This document shows, one piece after another, positions 23,901 to 34,678 of a stretch of 64,000 nt of DNA. Made by a program: the position numbers and the translations under genes. Positions within the stretch are counted from its first letter, which is position 1; each line of letters starts with the position of its first letter. Origin of the DNA: Silene latifolia (Eukaryota; Streptophyta; Magnoliopsida; Caryophyllales; Caryophyllaceae); assembly GCF_048544455.1 (NCBI RefSeq), contig NC_133538.1, forward strand, positions 450,877,311 through 450,941,310, in the 5' to 3' direction. The notes below the pieces were generated by a model. It was given only the letters and a program-made list of their open reading frames with translations, was not told where the DNA came from and searched no databases.

Positions 23901-25337
23901 CTAAATTGCAACTAATGGAACGGAAAAGATAACTCAGAGCTAGCTACAAATGCCCACTTAAGCCAATTTAATGCAAGAAACTAACACTCATAGCTAACAG
24001 TCAAATGCAAACGAGTTGTAAGATGTTTATAATAAAGCTGAACCGTCGACCTTGCAAGACCTTTAATAATGGACTCTCACGGGTCACTCTTCTCTCATGA
24101 AGCAAAGGGTAAGCAAATGAATGTAAGAGAGAAGAAGAAAAATAGTCGCTCACCTAGACTACGACCCACATAAACATGCATGCAACTAATATGATAGACA
24201 ATTCTAGCTACCGTACACACATTCCAACCAAACGAGGTCCTGTCACAGCCGAGGGCTTACAAAAATATGGTAAAATGAGGCAATGGGTAAGAAAAGGCAA
24301 AACATGTTATGGGAATGTGGAGGTATAGGTGATCAAGCTAGTACCTAAACAGAACCATATGAGACATATCCATTTCCAACTCGATTATAGAATAAAGCAC
24401 ATGCCCTTCATTCGGCATAAAACTCACCAAACCGAACCAAACATACTCCTCAAATGATATAAGATAGAATATAGGAGCAGAAACCGACTCATAATTAAAC
24501 ATCTTTTTCTTTTTCTTTTTCTTTTCTTTTTCTACAACTTCACGTTTTTCATTTTTTTTCCGATACTTTTTTCAACTTTTTTCAATTTCACGTCTTATTT
24601 TTTTTCATTTCTTTTTTTTTCTCATCCTCCCTTTCTTCATAAATTACCAACTCCGAATCAACAGAATATGCGCCAAAATTTGATGCAATGAAATATATAC
24701 CGCAAAACCTACACTAAACTAGCTTGACAAGGCAGGCTAAATTTGGATGTAGCTAAGGGTCAACTGGCAAATTTGGCTAATGTGGAGTTAAATGGGTAAA
24801 AATGAAAGAAAGGGAAATTTGTAAGCACCTCCCTGCATGTGACACCAACCACTAACCCGAATGTATGACGGCAAAATGCAATTGAATGTCATATACGTGC
24901 AAATTAGTGTTTACATGATATGCAAGGAGTAACTACTCACAATCCTACATGAAACTGGTCATAAATGACACCAGTTTATAAAGCTCTAAATCTTAGAAAT
25001 TATAAGTAGGTTGCCAAAATTTCAGGTCAAGTCTATTCGTTCAGCTAAATTAAACATTAACTCGTAGATTATGCAAAAGACAAAGCTAAAAGATAACAGT
25101 TTAATGCAAGGCTTAAGCAAAAAGACAGTTGCAGTGCAATTTCATCATTGAAATCTACCGTTCCGACTCAACCTATATGCTAAATTAAACGTGCAAATTT
25201 TTGAATTTTATCAATTTTTCAAATTTTTATTGAATTTTTTGAATTTTAACGAAAATAAACAACAATGCAAACATAAATTAAACATGATAACAGAAATGTA
25301 ATAAAAACAAGATGCAGACACAGATATGGATGCATAA

Positions 25338-25374
25338 CCTCCCCAAACCAAACCGTACAATGCCCCCATTGTAC
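25338..25374 (-). other. Internal purine tract plus hairpin, element C
   Basis: cctccccaaaccaaacc followed by gtacaatg/cattgtac (25355-25374) with a CCCC loop. Equivalent to the B and G cassettes. Confidence 0.65.
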
Positions 25375-25557
25375 CAAAACATGGAAAGGAAATGCAAACT
25401 GAAGGAGAAAGAGAGTAAAAGCGAAAAAACTCACAAAATGCGCGAATAAGGGGACCTCCCCAAACCGACCATGAACATGGGAGGTTGCTAAAGGCCCGGA
25501 AAACCGTCTCAGTAAGCTAATCCAAGTCAAAACGTGAAAGGGCATCCAAAATCAGCT

Positions 25558-25687
25558 CGATCGAAGAGAATTGTGGTCGATCGAGCTGATTTCTCATCTT
25601 GCAGGTGGTCGATCGAGTAGATGAAATGCTCGATCGAATGGATTTGGCAGCACAAGTGCTCGATCGAGTAGAAAAACTACTCGATCG
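25558..25687. repeat. CGATCG palindrome array, element C 3' region
   Basis: Cores at 25558, 25578, 25610, 25631, 25661 and 25682; intervals 20, 32, 21, 30, 21. Confidence 0.85.
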
Positions 25688-26108
25688 AGTGATCCTCGGT
25701 GTAATTCCCGCAAAACGCAATAAAAATAGCCCGCAACTAACAAAGACAAGCTTAACTGAGACCGTCTATGGTATAAAAACCATTTATTACAACTGAAATA
25801 AAATAAAAATGCAAAATAAAATCGCCGGGTTGCCTCCCGGGTAGCGCTAGTTTCAGTCAGGTCCCAGCTCGACCTTCTTTTTCTTCGAGCCTCTATAATC
25901 AGCTATAATCAAAACAGCTCAAAGCGCGCAGCATTAAATCATAAACCTGCGCATGTGCTACAAAAAAGCATAAGTAGCACCAAAGTGGAATAGCAAAATA
26001 GGAAATAAAAATGTTTAACTTTTTAAATCGTACAAATTTCCTATGAGCGCTCCTAAATTTATCCACAAAATATAGGAGCGCGGGAGCAATTAACGATAGT
26101 CTAGGGCT

Positions 26109-27242
26109 TTATATCAGATTAACAGTTTGGAAATGATGAGAACGGTGAAAAATCGTTAAATTACGCGTCCACATGTGAGAGGGTATAACATTAAAAGAGA
26201 TGGCACGAGTCAAACGAGGCAATATACTATTAAAACAAACAATAATTAAATTATCGTTTACTACCTCAGGTTGGTCGCTCTCAATGACGGAATCATAGAT
26301 AAAAGAGTTTATTACCTCTTCCGTGCTAGGAGAAATTACCGGCTCTGCTGTCCTTTCGTCGCCCTCAGTGGAATTCAGCCCATAAATCTCAGCTTCAAGT
26401 GTATCCGACTCAGCCTTGAATAAGGGAGATTCACCGTAATCGTCATCATCGTCAAAATCGTCATTCAAAGTGAACCCAAGTGACGAATCAAAGCTCCCCA
26501 TGGCCAAATCAGTCGATCGAGCAAAATAATCACTCGATCGACCAACTTCCTCCTGAATTCCACTCGATCGAGTGGAAATATCACTCGATCGAGCACTTTC
26601 CCTTGGAAAATCACTCGATCGACTAATATTAGTCACTCGATCGAGTGATTCCTCCTGTATAGGGCTGAAATCTTCGCGTAAGCTAGTGAAATATGATAGA
26701 AACTCGTCGTCGGAGTCATAGAGGTCATCTTCAGCAATGGGCAACACGGTTTCCTCAGGGGAAAAACCGCTCTCAGCAAGGTATACCTCTTCTTCTTGCA
26801 TCTCAGCTGCTAACTGAGCAATGTCAGTTTTGAGCTTAAGGAGTCGAGCGTCCATATTCTTATTGCTCTCTTGCATTTGTGATACAAGCGTCACCATTGA
26901 ATATGTCCACTCCGTGATCTCTTCTATCTCTATCTCAGCTGCTAACTGAGCAACTACAGACCCAAGCTTATCAACTCGCGAGGAGAATTGTCTATCATAA
27001 TCTTGCTGAGCTTGCACCTGAGATGCAATGGTCTCCAATAAAGATTTCAGCTCCGCAATTTCTTCTTCTTGTATATCGGGAGGATCTTGTTGCGGTGGCC
27101 ATTGATAGGGTGGATGTGGCGGCATAACTACAGCTGCATTGTGCTCAGCAGTACCACATCCCCAAGATTTCTTCCATTCCCAACTAGCAGGTTTTTCAGC
27201 TTGGGCTTCAAACTGAGCAATTAGTCGGGAGACAGATGTCAT
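26109..27242 (-). CDS. Element C single ORF, Gag-linker-like coiled-coil protein
   Basis: 377 codons, uninterrupted. No Gag core, zinc knuckle or enzyme domain. Residues about 58-155 are predicted by eye to be coiled coil and contain two related blocks, each with V/I-AQLAAE (VAQLAAEIE, IAQLAAEMQ), so an internal duplication is likely. Residues about 200-245 contain RSS/RST units that are translations of the CGATCG palindromes. A D-rich run (DDFDDDDDY) follows. The linker region of B Gag near 30150-30380 has a similar EEIAE...KSL coiled-coil patch, so this ORF probably descends from a gag-protease linker. Function is unknown; binding to partner Gag is a guess. Confidence 0.6.
   Translation of the reverse strand: MTSVSRLIAQFEAQAEKPASWEWKKSWGCGTAEHNAAVVMPPHPPYQWPPQQDPPDIQEEEIAELKSLLETIASQVQAQQDYDRQFSSRVDKLGSVVAQLAAEIEIEEITEWTYSMVTLVSQMQESNKNMDARLLKLKTDIAQLAAEMQEEEVYLAESGFSPEETVLPIAEDDLYDSDDEFLSYFTSLREDFSPIQEESLDRVTNISRSSDFPRESARSSDISTRSSGIQEEVGRSSDYFARSTDLAMGSFDSSLGFTLNDDFDDDDDYGESPLFKAESDTLEAEIYGLNSTEGDERTAEPVISPSTEEVINSFIYDSVIESDQPEVVNDNLIIVCFNSILPRLTRAISFNVIPSHMWTRNLTIFHRSHHFQTVNLI
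26514..26643. repeat. CGATCG array within element C ORF
   Basis: Cores at 26514, 26535, 26565, 26586, 26616 and 26638; intervals 21, 30, 21, 30, 22. It is mostly translated as ARSS, TRSS or LDRV. Confidence 0.88.
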
Positions 27243-27356
27243 CTTGGCAAGAGGGGTCGAAGGTACTCAAGCCTTCCCTTCGATAATCTCCCTCGAGTCT
27301 TTGTCTAATAAACCTGTAGGCCTATCAAAACAGCACTAAAGAAAAAGATAAGAACG

Positions 27357-27386
27357 GCCTCAAGGTACTTAGTCTTCCCTTGAGGC
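27357..27386 (-). other. Leader hairpin of element C
   Basis: gcctcaagg (27357-27365) pairs with ccttgaggc (27378-27386) around a 12-nt loop between primer site and ORF start. It resembles the B hairpin at 31390-31415. Confidence 0.5.
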
Positions 27387-27426
27387 GAAAAGACAAACAA
27401 AAATAAAACAGATAAAAAGCGTCGCC

Positions 27427-27444
27427 TCCTCGGCAACGGCGCCA
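27427..27444 (-). other. Element C primer binding site (tRNA-Asp type)
   Basis: TGGCGCCGTTGCCGAGGA on the minus strand, 5 nt from the 5' LTR; identical to that of element A. Confidence 0.87.
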
Positions 27445-27449
27445 AAATT

Positions 27450-28784
27450 TGATACTGTCGTTATGTACCAAAAATAAATACCTAAGTTACTACTAACAGA
27501 AGTCAGCGGTAAGTAGGGTCGATCTCCACAGGGAGGCTATTTTGCTAATTATCTGTTTAACTCAGTCTGTCAGGATGTCACAGAAATGGGGGTTTTGAAT
27601 TGATTGTGAACTAACTAAACTACTGAAACTAAAGGCAAGAGAAGGGAATAAAGGAAATTAAAAATAAGAGAAAGGAAGTATGCTAGAGTCGGTCTACCGT
27701 GGCGGCTATCGATCTTATACTATCGGGAATACTAAGGCGATTAGACTATTGATAAGAAGAGCTATGGTCGTCACCTTTCGGTCCTTAAACCGCCCTAGAG
27801 CGTAAAACACAACCTTCGCCCTCACTGCAATACCCTATTGTAATTAAGCAAGCCTTCCCTTCCAATCTTTCGATCGAGGTCGGGGTTAACTAAATTTATG
27901 GTCTCCTGCATGCATTCATTCGATCGGATAACAATTAAATTGCCTAATACAGTTCCTATCGCAAGACTAATCTATATAAGTCAATTAAAACATCGCTACC
28001 ACGGCTTCCCTAATCCTAACATACTAGGGGAATTAGCTATGCATAATTAAGGGAGAACAAGGAATAAAGAAAGAACAAATAATAAACATTAAATTAAATT
28101 AAAGAGAGAAAAGGGAAGAAAGGATTACTGAAATAAATGATCCGGAAATGAAAGAACAAAAGTAACAGTAGCAATCCGAAGAAAAGGTAATTAGAGAGGT
28201 GAAGAGGGAGTGAAGTAACGTCCTCCTCTTAGATTTATTTTATAGCCTCAAAACATAAAACCTAATCTAAGCTTAACGTAAATTGAGGCCCAATAGCTTG
28301 TAATTGCTCGATCGAACAGTTAAGTCACTCGATCGAACAGTTCCTGCGTCTGTTTACTCGATCGACCAAAAGATAAGGCTCGATCGAACAGTTGGCCACT
28401 CGATCGAACAGTTGGCCACTCGATCGAACAGTTCCTTCGTCTGTTTACTCGATCGACCAAAAGAAACTGCTCGATCGAGTGGTTCATGGTTCCAGCTCGT
28501 GTTGGTCTTGTAATTTGGTCTTTGACTTGGCCTTTTAGCTCCCGAAATAGCTTCACGCATCCCAAGACAGCAATATTTCCCGCTCCAAATTATCTCTTCC
28601 TCCAAATGCATGCTAAACGGACGGTAAAAGGCTTGATTTCACCACTTTTGGGTTCATTCCTACAAATAAGACATAATAACCCACAGTAGCATATTCGAGG
28701 CATTTCGTAGCATAAAACCACAATAAAAGCATAGAAATACGTGCATAAAATAGGCTAAAAAGACTATATAAAATGCACGTATCA
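27450..28784 (-). repeat. Element C 5' LTR
   Basis: 1335 bp, nearly identical to 22524-23861. It includes TATAAAAT at 28237-28244 and the palindrome array about 28309-28478. Confidence 0.95.
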
Positions 28785-28789
28785 GTGAG

Positions 28790-30121
28790 TTCACGCTCAT
28801 CTAAATCATCTTTAAGCAAATCCAACACAGCGTCATCGTCATCTGGGTTATCAGCACACTCATCCAAAAGCATAAGAGCCTCTAGTGGGTCCTTCATAAA
28901 AGAACCCAACCAGAAATCATATATAGACTCGTCAATACTATCAACAGAATAACATGTGTCCTATATCATTGGCCGAGCCAAAGTACTAGGCAGACTGAAT
29001 GTGATCGCGTAATCCCCTACTGGAAGAGTCAAACGCCCTTGTTTTACATCAATAATGGCCCCAGCTGTACAAAGGAACGGTCTTCCTAATATAATTGGGG
29101 TCCGGGTGTCCTCAGCTATGTCTAAAACAATGAAATCTACTGGTATAAAGAACTTGCCTATTTTCACAGGCACGTCCTCTAAGACACCCAGTGGTCGCCT
29201 AACAGATCTATCAGCCATCTGTAGGGTAATGTTAGTCAATTTAAAATGACCCATATTCAATTTCTTGCAGATAGATAGGGGCATGACACTAACGCTGGCT
29301 CCTAAATCACAAAGAGCCTTATCAATAACTACATTGCCTATAACACAAGTAATAGAGAAGCAACCCGGGTCTTTCATTTTAGGTGGAGCCTTATTTAAAA
29401 GTAGATTACTAGACTCTTCCAAAAATAAAACGGTCTCAAATTCACTTAGCTCTCTCTTACGCGTCACAATATCTTTCATGAATTTAGCGTAAGTGGGTAC
29501 CTGGGTAATAAGCTCGGTATAAGGGACAGTTACCTGGAGGTTTTTCACAACGTCCACAAACTTACCGTATTGTCGCTCGACTTTCGCGTCCTTCAGAGAA
29601 CTTGGGAAGGGTACCCAGGTAGCAATGAGTGGACCCGCAACTTTCTCTTTACCTTTATCGACTCGTGACGTCTTCACAGCAGGGGAAGATGACACGGTAG
29701 CGGAATTGGATGTCAAAATAGGATCTCCGCTGGCTCTTGCACTCGATCGACCACTTTTTTCATTCGATCGATTGGTTTTATCTTTGAAATTACTCGATCG
29801 AGCTGTTTGAACCACTCGATCGAGCTCTTGGATTTCTGGCTCACTCGATCGAGTACAATTTTCACTCGATCGAGTGACTTCATCTGTTAAACTGTTCGAT
29901 CGAGAAGAATTCATTGATCGATCGAGTTCTTCAAATTGAGCACTACTCGATCGAGTAGTATTTATACTTGATCGACTATCTTGATGGGTAATTTCACTCG
30001 CTCGAGTAGTATTTTCACTCGATCGAGTGATGGGATAATATACAGCAGGGATATCGTCCACAAACTCGTCTAGTTCTTCTTCTGGGGCATGATCAGCTGT
30101 CACAACCCCGTCTTTTGGCAT
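28790..30121 (-). pseudogene. Element B Gag C-terminal linker and protease
   Basis: One frame running from 30121 to the insertion site of C, with a stop at 28961 that fits CAG to TAG. The N-terminal third is low complexity with many TRSS and LDR units, produced by a palindrome array (29744-30025). The aspartic protease follows, with LCDLGASVSVMP and IILGRPFLCTAGAIID, which is the Athila-type DLGA active site. Downstream reading (DECADNPDDDDAVLDLL) joins sensibly to 22518 once element C is removed. The protease would cut the Gag-Pol precursor. Confidence 0.85.
29744..30025. repeat. In-frame CGATCG array within element B protease ORF
   Basis: Twelve cores or near cores at 29744, 29765, 29795, 29817, 29846, 29867, 29897, 29919, 29948, 29969, 29999 and 30020. 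Intervals are 21, 30, 22, 29, 21, 30, 22, 29, 21, 30, 21, so two palindromes per 51 bp (17 codons). Confidence 0.92.
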
Positions 30122-31289
30122 TTTGGCTCCTCATAGGCAAGGCCACTTCAGAGATTAATGGCGTTAACTAGGTCGCATGTCGGTGGATGATTAGCTTGGT
30201 CTATCGCGAATGTTAACTGCGCGACTTGTTCTCTTAACTCCACAATGACAGTTTCATTCTTGTTGCATTTCTCCCTAAACTGTCGTGTTAAGTTCAAAAT
30301 CAAGGACTTCGGTTCGGCAATTTCCTCATTTGTAGAGGAGGGGATCTGGCTGCGGCACTGGCGTAGAAGGAGTAGAAACATTTGTCATTTCTTCATATAA
30401 TTGAGAAAAAGGAACTCCTTGCTTGTATTTCTGATAAGGAAGGACGCGCTCTATTCTCGCCATACAATCAACGCGATCGTGCCCCTCCATGCCGCATCTA
30501 ACGCATATCTCCACATGATCAGTAATTGCACAAACTTGTGCACGCTCACCCAGAGCCTCTATATTCTCCACATTGCCTAGACTTTTGCTAGGACTCTCCA
30601 CTTCAGCTACTACCAATTCGTTAAGTTGCCCACTTCCTCGGGGATTTCCATATTCGGCAACATAGATGGCCATCTCCTCAATAAGATGCCACCCTTGATC
30701 ATCTTCCACGTTTTTAGTGAATCTCCCCTTAGCTACACTATCAAGGATAGCTCTCTAGTTTTGATATAACCCGTTCTAAAACTGGGTACATAGGAACCAA
30801 CGCTTGAAACTGTGATGAGGCACAGAACGGACGAGCTTCTTGAACCTAGTCTAATCCCCATTCAAGTCTTCGGTGGGCAATTGCTCAAAAGAAGTAATCT
30901 GAGCTCTCAAAGCATTGGTGCGCTGTGGTGGAAAATATCGCCTGTAAAAGGCGAAAGCAAGAGAACTCCAATTGGTTACATCGGCTGCTTCCCTATCTAA
31001 ATCCCTCAACCATTCCCGGGCATCATCAGCTAAAGAAAAGGGAAAGAGAACTCCCTTCACTTTGTCCTGTGTCACCCCAGCAACAAGAGGAATGGTAGAG
31101 CAATACTCTGTAAATAGCTCTATGTGCCTGCACGGATCTTCTTCAGGTACCCCCCCTGAAAAGATTTCTCTCAACCAGCTGTATGTAGGATAGGTGGATT
31201 CCAAAAGTTCCTGACTCAGTAGTGGGTAGTAAGAAACCTTTTGGAAGGGAATCCACATTAGACTCTGAATGGCTAGCTATATTTGGCAT
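30122..31289 (-). pseudogene. Element B gag
   Basis: The likely start is ATG at 31287-31289 (MPNIASHSES), because an in-frame stop precedes the ATG at 31258. A homopolymer frameshift lies near 31150 (run of seven G on the minus strand). The Gag core has LFPFSLADDAREWL and YFPPQRTNALRAQI; a CCHC knuckle CVRCGMEGHDRVDC follows near 30480-30520. Stops near 30850 and 30760 and another frameshift near 30330-30380 break it. It would form the virus-like particle. Homologous to, but clearly different from, element A Gag. Confidence 0.85.
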
Positions 31290-31389
31290 TCTGGCAGATA
31301 GAATTTACAGACTGGAGCAGGTATGATAATGTTCTCTTTCTAGAACAGATATCCCGCAACTAATCAAAAACATTGCAAAAATGAGATCA

Positions 31390-31415
31390 GTCTCAAGGAA
31401 AAAGTTCCTTGAGAC
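31390..31415 (-). other. Leader hairpin of element B
   Basis: Perfect 11-bp stem gtctcaaggaa/ttccttgagac with loop aaag, between primer site and gag start. Conserved in kind in A and C. Confidence 0.6.
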
Positions 31416-31454
31416 GAGAGACACACTTAAATAAAGCAACAAAATTGCGCCACC

Positions 31455-31472
31455 TCCCCAGAAACGGCGCCA
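31455..31472 (-). other. Element B primer binding site (tRNA-Asp type)
   Basis: TGGCGCCGTTTCTGGGGA on the minus strand, 5 nt from the 5' LTR; a slightly more diverged match to tRNA-Asp than in A and C. Confidence 0.8.
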
Positions 31473-31477
31473 AAATT

Positions 31478-32893
31478 TGACAGGGCAGTCATATACCTAT
31501 CTAAAATAACCAACTGGCTCAAACTAATATAACTAGGGAAGTCGGGCCGATCTCCACAGGGAGATGGGAAAATGTCAACTTTGTCTAAGTTCGTCACGGT
31601 AACCAATTTGGTGGGGGGGGGGGGGTTAATTGGGTTGTTCTAAACTAATGAGAATGAGAAAGAGAAAAAGGCAGAGAATAAAGATGAAGCAGGTAAAGAA
31701 AAAGCAGCTAAGACAGTCGGTTCACCATGATCATTCAGTCAAGCAATCTAGGTCTCAGGTTAAAGCAAGTATGGTCAAAGGGGCAGTGAATATCTCCTTC
31801 TGGTCTCAATTCGCCCTAAAGCACAAATAGCTTAACTTCCGCCCTCACTACGGTGCCCTAATGTTCGCTACGAGTCACACCCTTTCCAACCTTCCGGTCC
31901 AGGTCAAGGTTTACCACGATTAAATGCCTAATTGCGTCGACTCAATTAGACAGAAACAATTAACAGCAGCGATTAACAACAAGGACTACACAAACATTAA
32001 CCTAATAATTCAATTACTCTTCCTTCATAATCATGGATTCCCTAGCCTTAGCAAAAGGGAATTAGCTACACATTACTATCGAATCAACAACAATAATATA
32101 TAGATAATGAGAATTAAACATGATAATAATGAAAGTAGAGGGACCGAATATAACAATCATGAAAGCAATAACAGAAAAGAAGAATTCAAATAGCAATTAT
32201 GATTAAGAAATTAAAAAGGAAAAATAATACCGATTACAAAATCCGAATCTGAGTAGCAAAGAGTAAAGAAGAGGGAAGCAGTGAGTAAGATAAAGGAGAG
32301 GTAAGTGAGGAAGAGTTACGCAGTCTACACCTCTGAGTAGCACACGAAAATCTCCTCCTTAAACCTAATCCAAAGTCTAATTACAAAAGCCCATACAAAG
32401 CTAGGCAGAAAAATACAAATACAAGGCAAACCACTCGATCGAGTGGAATAAAACCGCTTAATCGAGTAAACAAAGCAAAATTTCCCTCGATCGAGTAGAA
32501 ATACTACTCGATCGAGTAACTCCTTATTGTGGCCTGCTCGATCGAGTAGATAAACAACTCGATCGAGTAATCTTCATGGTATAAAGCATTCGATCGACTA
32601 GATAAATGGTCGATCGAGCTATTTTAGCACACGAGGCACTTCGACACCTTCTGAAATCAGTTCATGCGTCTTCAGAGTGATAGATTCCAAGCTCCGGCTC
32701 CTTGTTCTCCATAAATTTATGCAAAAGTGGGGAGTTTGGGCTCGATTTATCTCCTCTTTGGTCTATACCTGTAATTTACACAAGACAAACCAAAGTAGAC
32801 AATTTGGGGGTATTTGTAGCCAAATGCCACGTAAAATAGTACAGAAATGCGTGTAAAAATGAGGTGAAAACCTTATATAAAATACATGCATCA
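31478..32893 (-). repeat. Element B 5' LTR
   Basis: 1416 bp from TGACAGGGCA to ...ATGCATCA. Contains a run of 13 G (31613-31625) absent from the other LTR and a palindrome array at 32432-32622. I do not see a canonical TATA box. Confidence 0.92.
32432..32622. repeat. CGATCG array in element B 5' LTR
   Basis: Same array as 17204-17384, with one unit decayed to cttaatcgag near 32457. Confidence 0.88.
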
Positions 32894-33318
32894 CTCGAAA
32901 GCTCTTCCGGCCCCTGTCGACATCTCCTTATGATTAAGGCTCAGCTTAATTGGCGCTTATCCGACCATTCCTGCTCCAAGTAAAACAATTTAGCATAAGG
33001 AAAAATTTCGAGCCACTCATTAGAGCACATTGTCCTATCAAGCATACATTGGCTATTGTCATCCCCCACGTGCTCGTTATCGATAGAGAAATTATACCCC
33101 TCCCAGGAGATGTCACGCAAACCACAGTCATCCACCGCCGCTTGGAAGTTATTCATTTGCCATTGATGACGGCTCCCACCTTTCATTTTTGTCGAAAACA
33201 AAATCTTGTTGAAGTCCCCAATACACACCCATGGTAGCAAGGACTGTCGAGCAAGAACCCTTAATAACTCCCAGGACAAATTTCGATCCGTCACCGAAGG
33301 CCAACCATAAAACCCAGT
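32894..33318 (-). pseudogene. LINE ORF2, endonuclease C-terminal part
   Basis: Minus-strand reading gives TGFYGWPSVTDRNLSWELL, then PWVCIGDFN and a block ending EQEWSDKRQLS, which is the APE-type endonuclease of plant L1 elements. The final SDHRP-like motif is damaged (SDKRQ). Element D ends the block at 33318 and element B at 32899; the reading continues at 41543 upstream and 5128 downstream. Confidence 0.85.
33314..33318. repeat. Target site duplication of element D (left copy)
   Basis: ccagt here and at 41538-41542. Collapsing the two gives a continuous LINE endonuclease frame. Confidence 0.93.
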
Positions 33319-33352
33319 TGTAATACTCCGTATTTATGAGTCTTTGGGTACT

Positions 33353-33493
33353 CTATCGAGTAGGCCTTACTCTGTCGAGTAAGGGTGAGTTGCATTTTAA
33401 AATATTTTCTGTCCTGTTGGGTACTCGATCGAGTAACTAGGATACTCGATCGAGTAAGGGGGTACTCGATCGAGTACCTTGGGTACTCGATCG
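33353..33493. repeat. CGATCG array in element D LTR
   Basis: Full cores at 33426, 33447, 33467 and 33488 (intervals 21, 20, 21) within TACTCGATCGAGTA, with two decayed units at 33353 and 33372. The same array is at about 40237-40375. Confidence 0.9.
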
Positions 33494-33547
33494 AGTAGCC
33501 GGTTTACGGGGAGTTTTTCTCGGGTTTTGTTAATTATGCGATTAAGA

Positions 33548-33554
33548 TATATAA
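33548..33554 (+). promoter_or_regulatory. TATA box in element D LTR
   Basis: TATATAA about 55 bp downstream of the palindrome array; also at 40431 in the 3' LTR. Confidence 0.55.
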
Positions 33555-34666
33555 CCTTTTTCGTCATTATGCTAAACACTTTTGCAAAACCTAATTTACT
33601 GTCAAAGAGAGAAAGCAAGTACGTTCATCATCTTAATCGCATTGTTAGCAAATCCCGGAGTTTGGAAGGTCGGTTTTCATCGTTTGTTATACCGTTGAGA
33701 TCCTTGCGTCAAGGGTAAGATCTCTGTACCCTTTTTATTGTCTTTCCTTTAAGTTGGTTAAACCCTAATCAAGGGATTTGGGGGTTTTTGAGTAGTTTGT
33801 GATTTGGTAGCATTTGTATGTTGTCTGATAGGAGGAGGGTTCGTAGAAGAAGCTTTTTGATTCAGCTGTAAAGACCGTCTGATAGTTGTGCTTTCCAGGT
33901 AGGATTTCCTACTCAGTATTAGTCCCATAATGGGATGATTGTTGATGTGTTGTGGTTGATTGAGTAATATAGTAATTGTATTGTGACGGTTGTTGATTGT
34001 GATTGTTTGTCTCTGGTTTTCGAGGCGTGTCCTCGGCTGAGTGGGGTCACTTGCGGGAGTGGCTTCACGCCCTAGTTTTGCCCTTCGTGGACACCGCCAC
34101 GGAAGGGGATTTGCACATTAATGGACAGGGTTATCGCTCGTTATGAGAGGCGGGGATTTTGTGGGTACGGCTGCGGTCTCCCACTGGCAGGACTGGTCCA
34201 GTGGACAGTCGGTGATTGAGATTGTTGGAATTGGTGTGGTTGTGTGTGTGACGCTTAAGTTGTCTGTTTATCTTATTGATGATATATATTGAGTTGTGTG
34301 ATTAGTACTGACCCCGGTTGTTGTTTTGTAAACTGCGGTGATCCATTCGGGGATGGTGAGCGAGAATGAAGCGAGTTTGAGTTGAGTCTTTTGGGATAGT
34401 CGGGAGGTGCCACCGTCTGACGATAGAAGTCTTCCGCTATAGTCTGTTAGTTTTATGACATTTCAGTATTTCAGTAGACAGTTGGTTTTAAGAACTTGTA
34501 CCCGTATTGTGGGATTTGGTTTCAGTTGTACTTTTCACTAAAAGTTATACCATTTAAGTTGTTTCGTTATTGTCTTATGAATATCATGCCTCGGGTAACC
34601 GAGATGGTAATATCTTCATACATGAGTGGTCCTGGTAAGGCACTTGGAGTATGGGGGTGTTACAAA

Positions 34667-34678
34667 TGGTATCAGAGA
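34667..34678 (+). other. Element D primer binding site (tRNA-Met)
   Basis: TGGTATCAGAGA, 2 nt after the 5' LTR; 11 of 12 match the usual TGGTATCAGAGC complementary to initiator tRNA-Met. Confidence 0.85.

Larger units (their letters stand above)
23901..26108 (-). other. Element C 3' non-coding region
   Basis: No convincing ORF. Similar in layout and in patches of sequence to B 17644-19629. It has a T/C-rich tract (24500-24630), a purine tract with hairpin (25338-25374), a second cctcccc...gggagg inverted pair (25456-25485) and a palindrome array (25558-25687). Confidence 0.7.
22524..28784 (-). mobile_element. Element C: non-autonomous Athila-like element
   Basis: 6.26 kb with near-identical LTRs (22524-23861 and 27450-28784), TG...CA ends and perfect duplications gtgag (22519-22523, 28785-28789). 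The primer site (tRNA-Asp type) abuts the right LTR, PPT abuts the left, so sense is minus. Its only ORF (26109-27242) lacks gag core, protease, RT and integrase. Its 3' non-coding region, hairpins, PPT and primer site look like those of B, so it is probably mobilised by an Athila-type relative. It splits the B polyprotein between protease and RT. Highly similar LTRs suggest a recent insertion. Confidence 0.92.
5129..32893 (-). mobile_element. Element B: Athila-type Ty3/Gypsy retrotransposon
   Basis: About 10.4 kb once nested elements A and C are removed. LTRs are at 31478-32893 (5' LTR) and 5129-5855 plus 16981-17643 (3' LTR, split by A). The primer binding site next to the right LTR fits tRNA-Asp, which is typical of Athila. 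Order on the minus strand is gag, protease, RT, RNase H, integrase, with no chromodomain. Flanks cttga (5124-5128) and ctcga (32894-32898) look like a target duplication with one later change. It is inserted in the LINE between endonuclease and RT. Stops and frameshifts throughout, plus a 3' LTR edge deletion, make it inactive. Confidence 0.88.
33319..34664 (+). repeat. Element D 5' LTR
   Basis: 1346 bp, high similarity to 40202-41537 with scattered substitutions and small indels. Palindrome array 33353-33493 and TATATAA at 33548-33554. Confidence 0.93.

Noticed and set aside
23381..28689. Several 60-85 codon frames on both strands near 23381-23688 and 28304-28689 rich in LDR, RSS and SIE
   Set aside because: They are translations of the palindrome arrays, which read open in many frames; no domain and identical in both LTR copies.
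17204..30025. Regularly spaced palindromes that look like a CRISPR array
   Set aside because: Units are about 12 bp, spacers are 9-20 bp, the setting is a plant retrotransposon and no cas genes exist.
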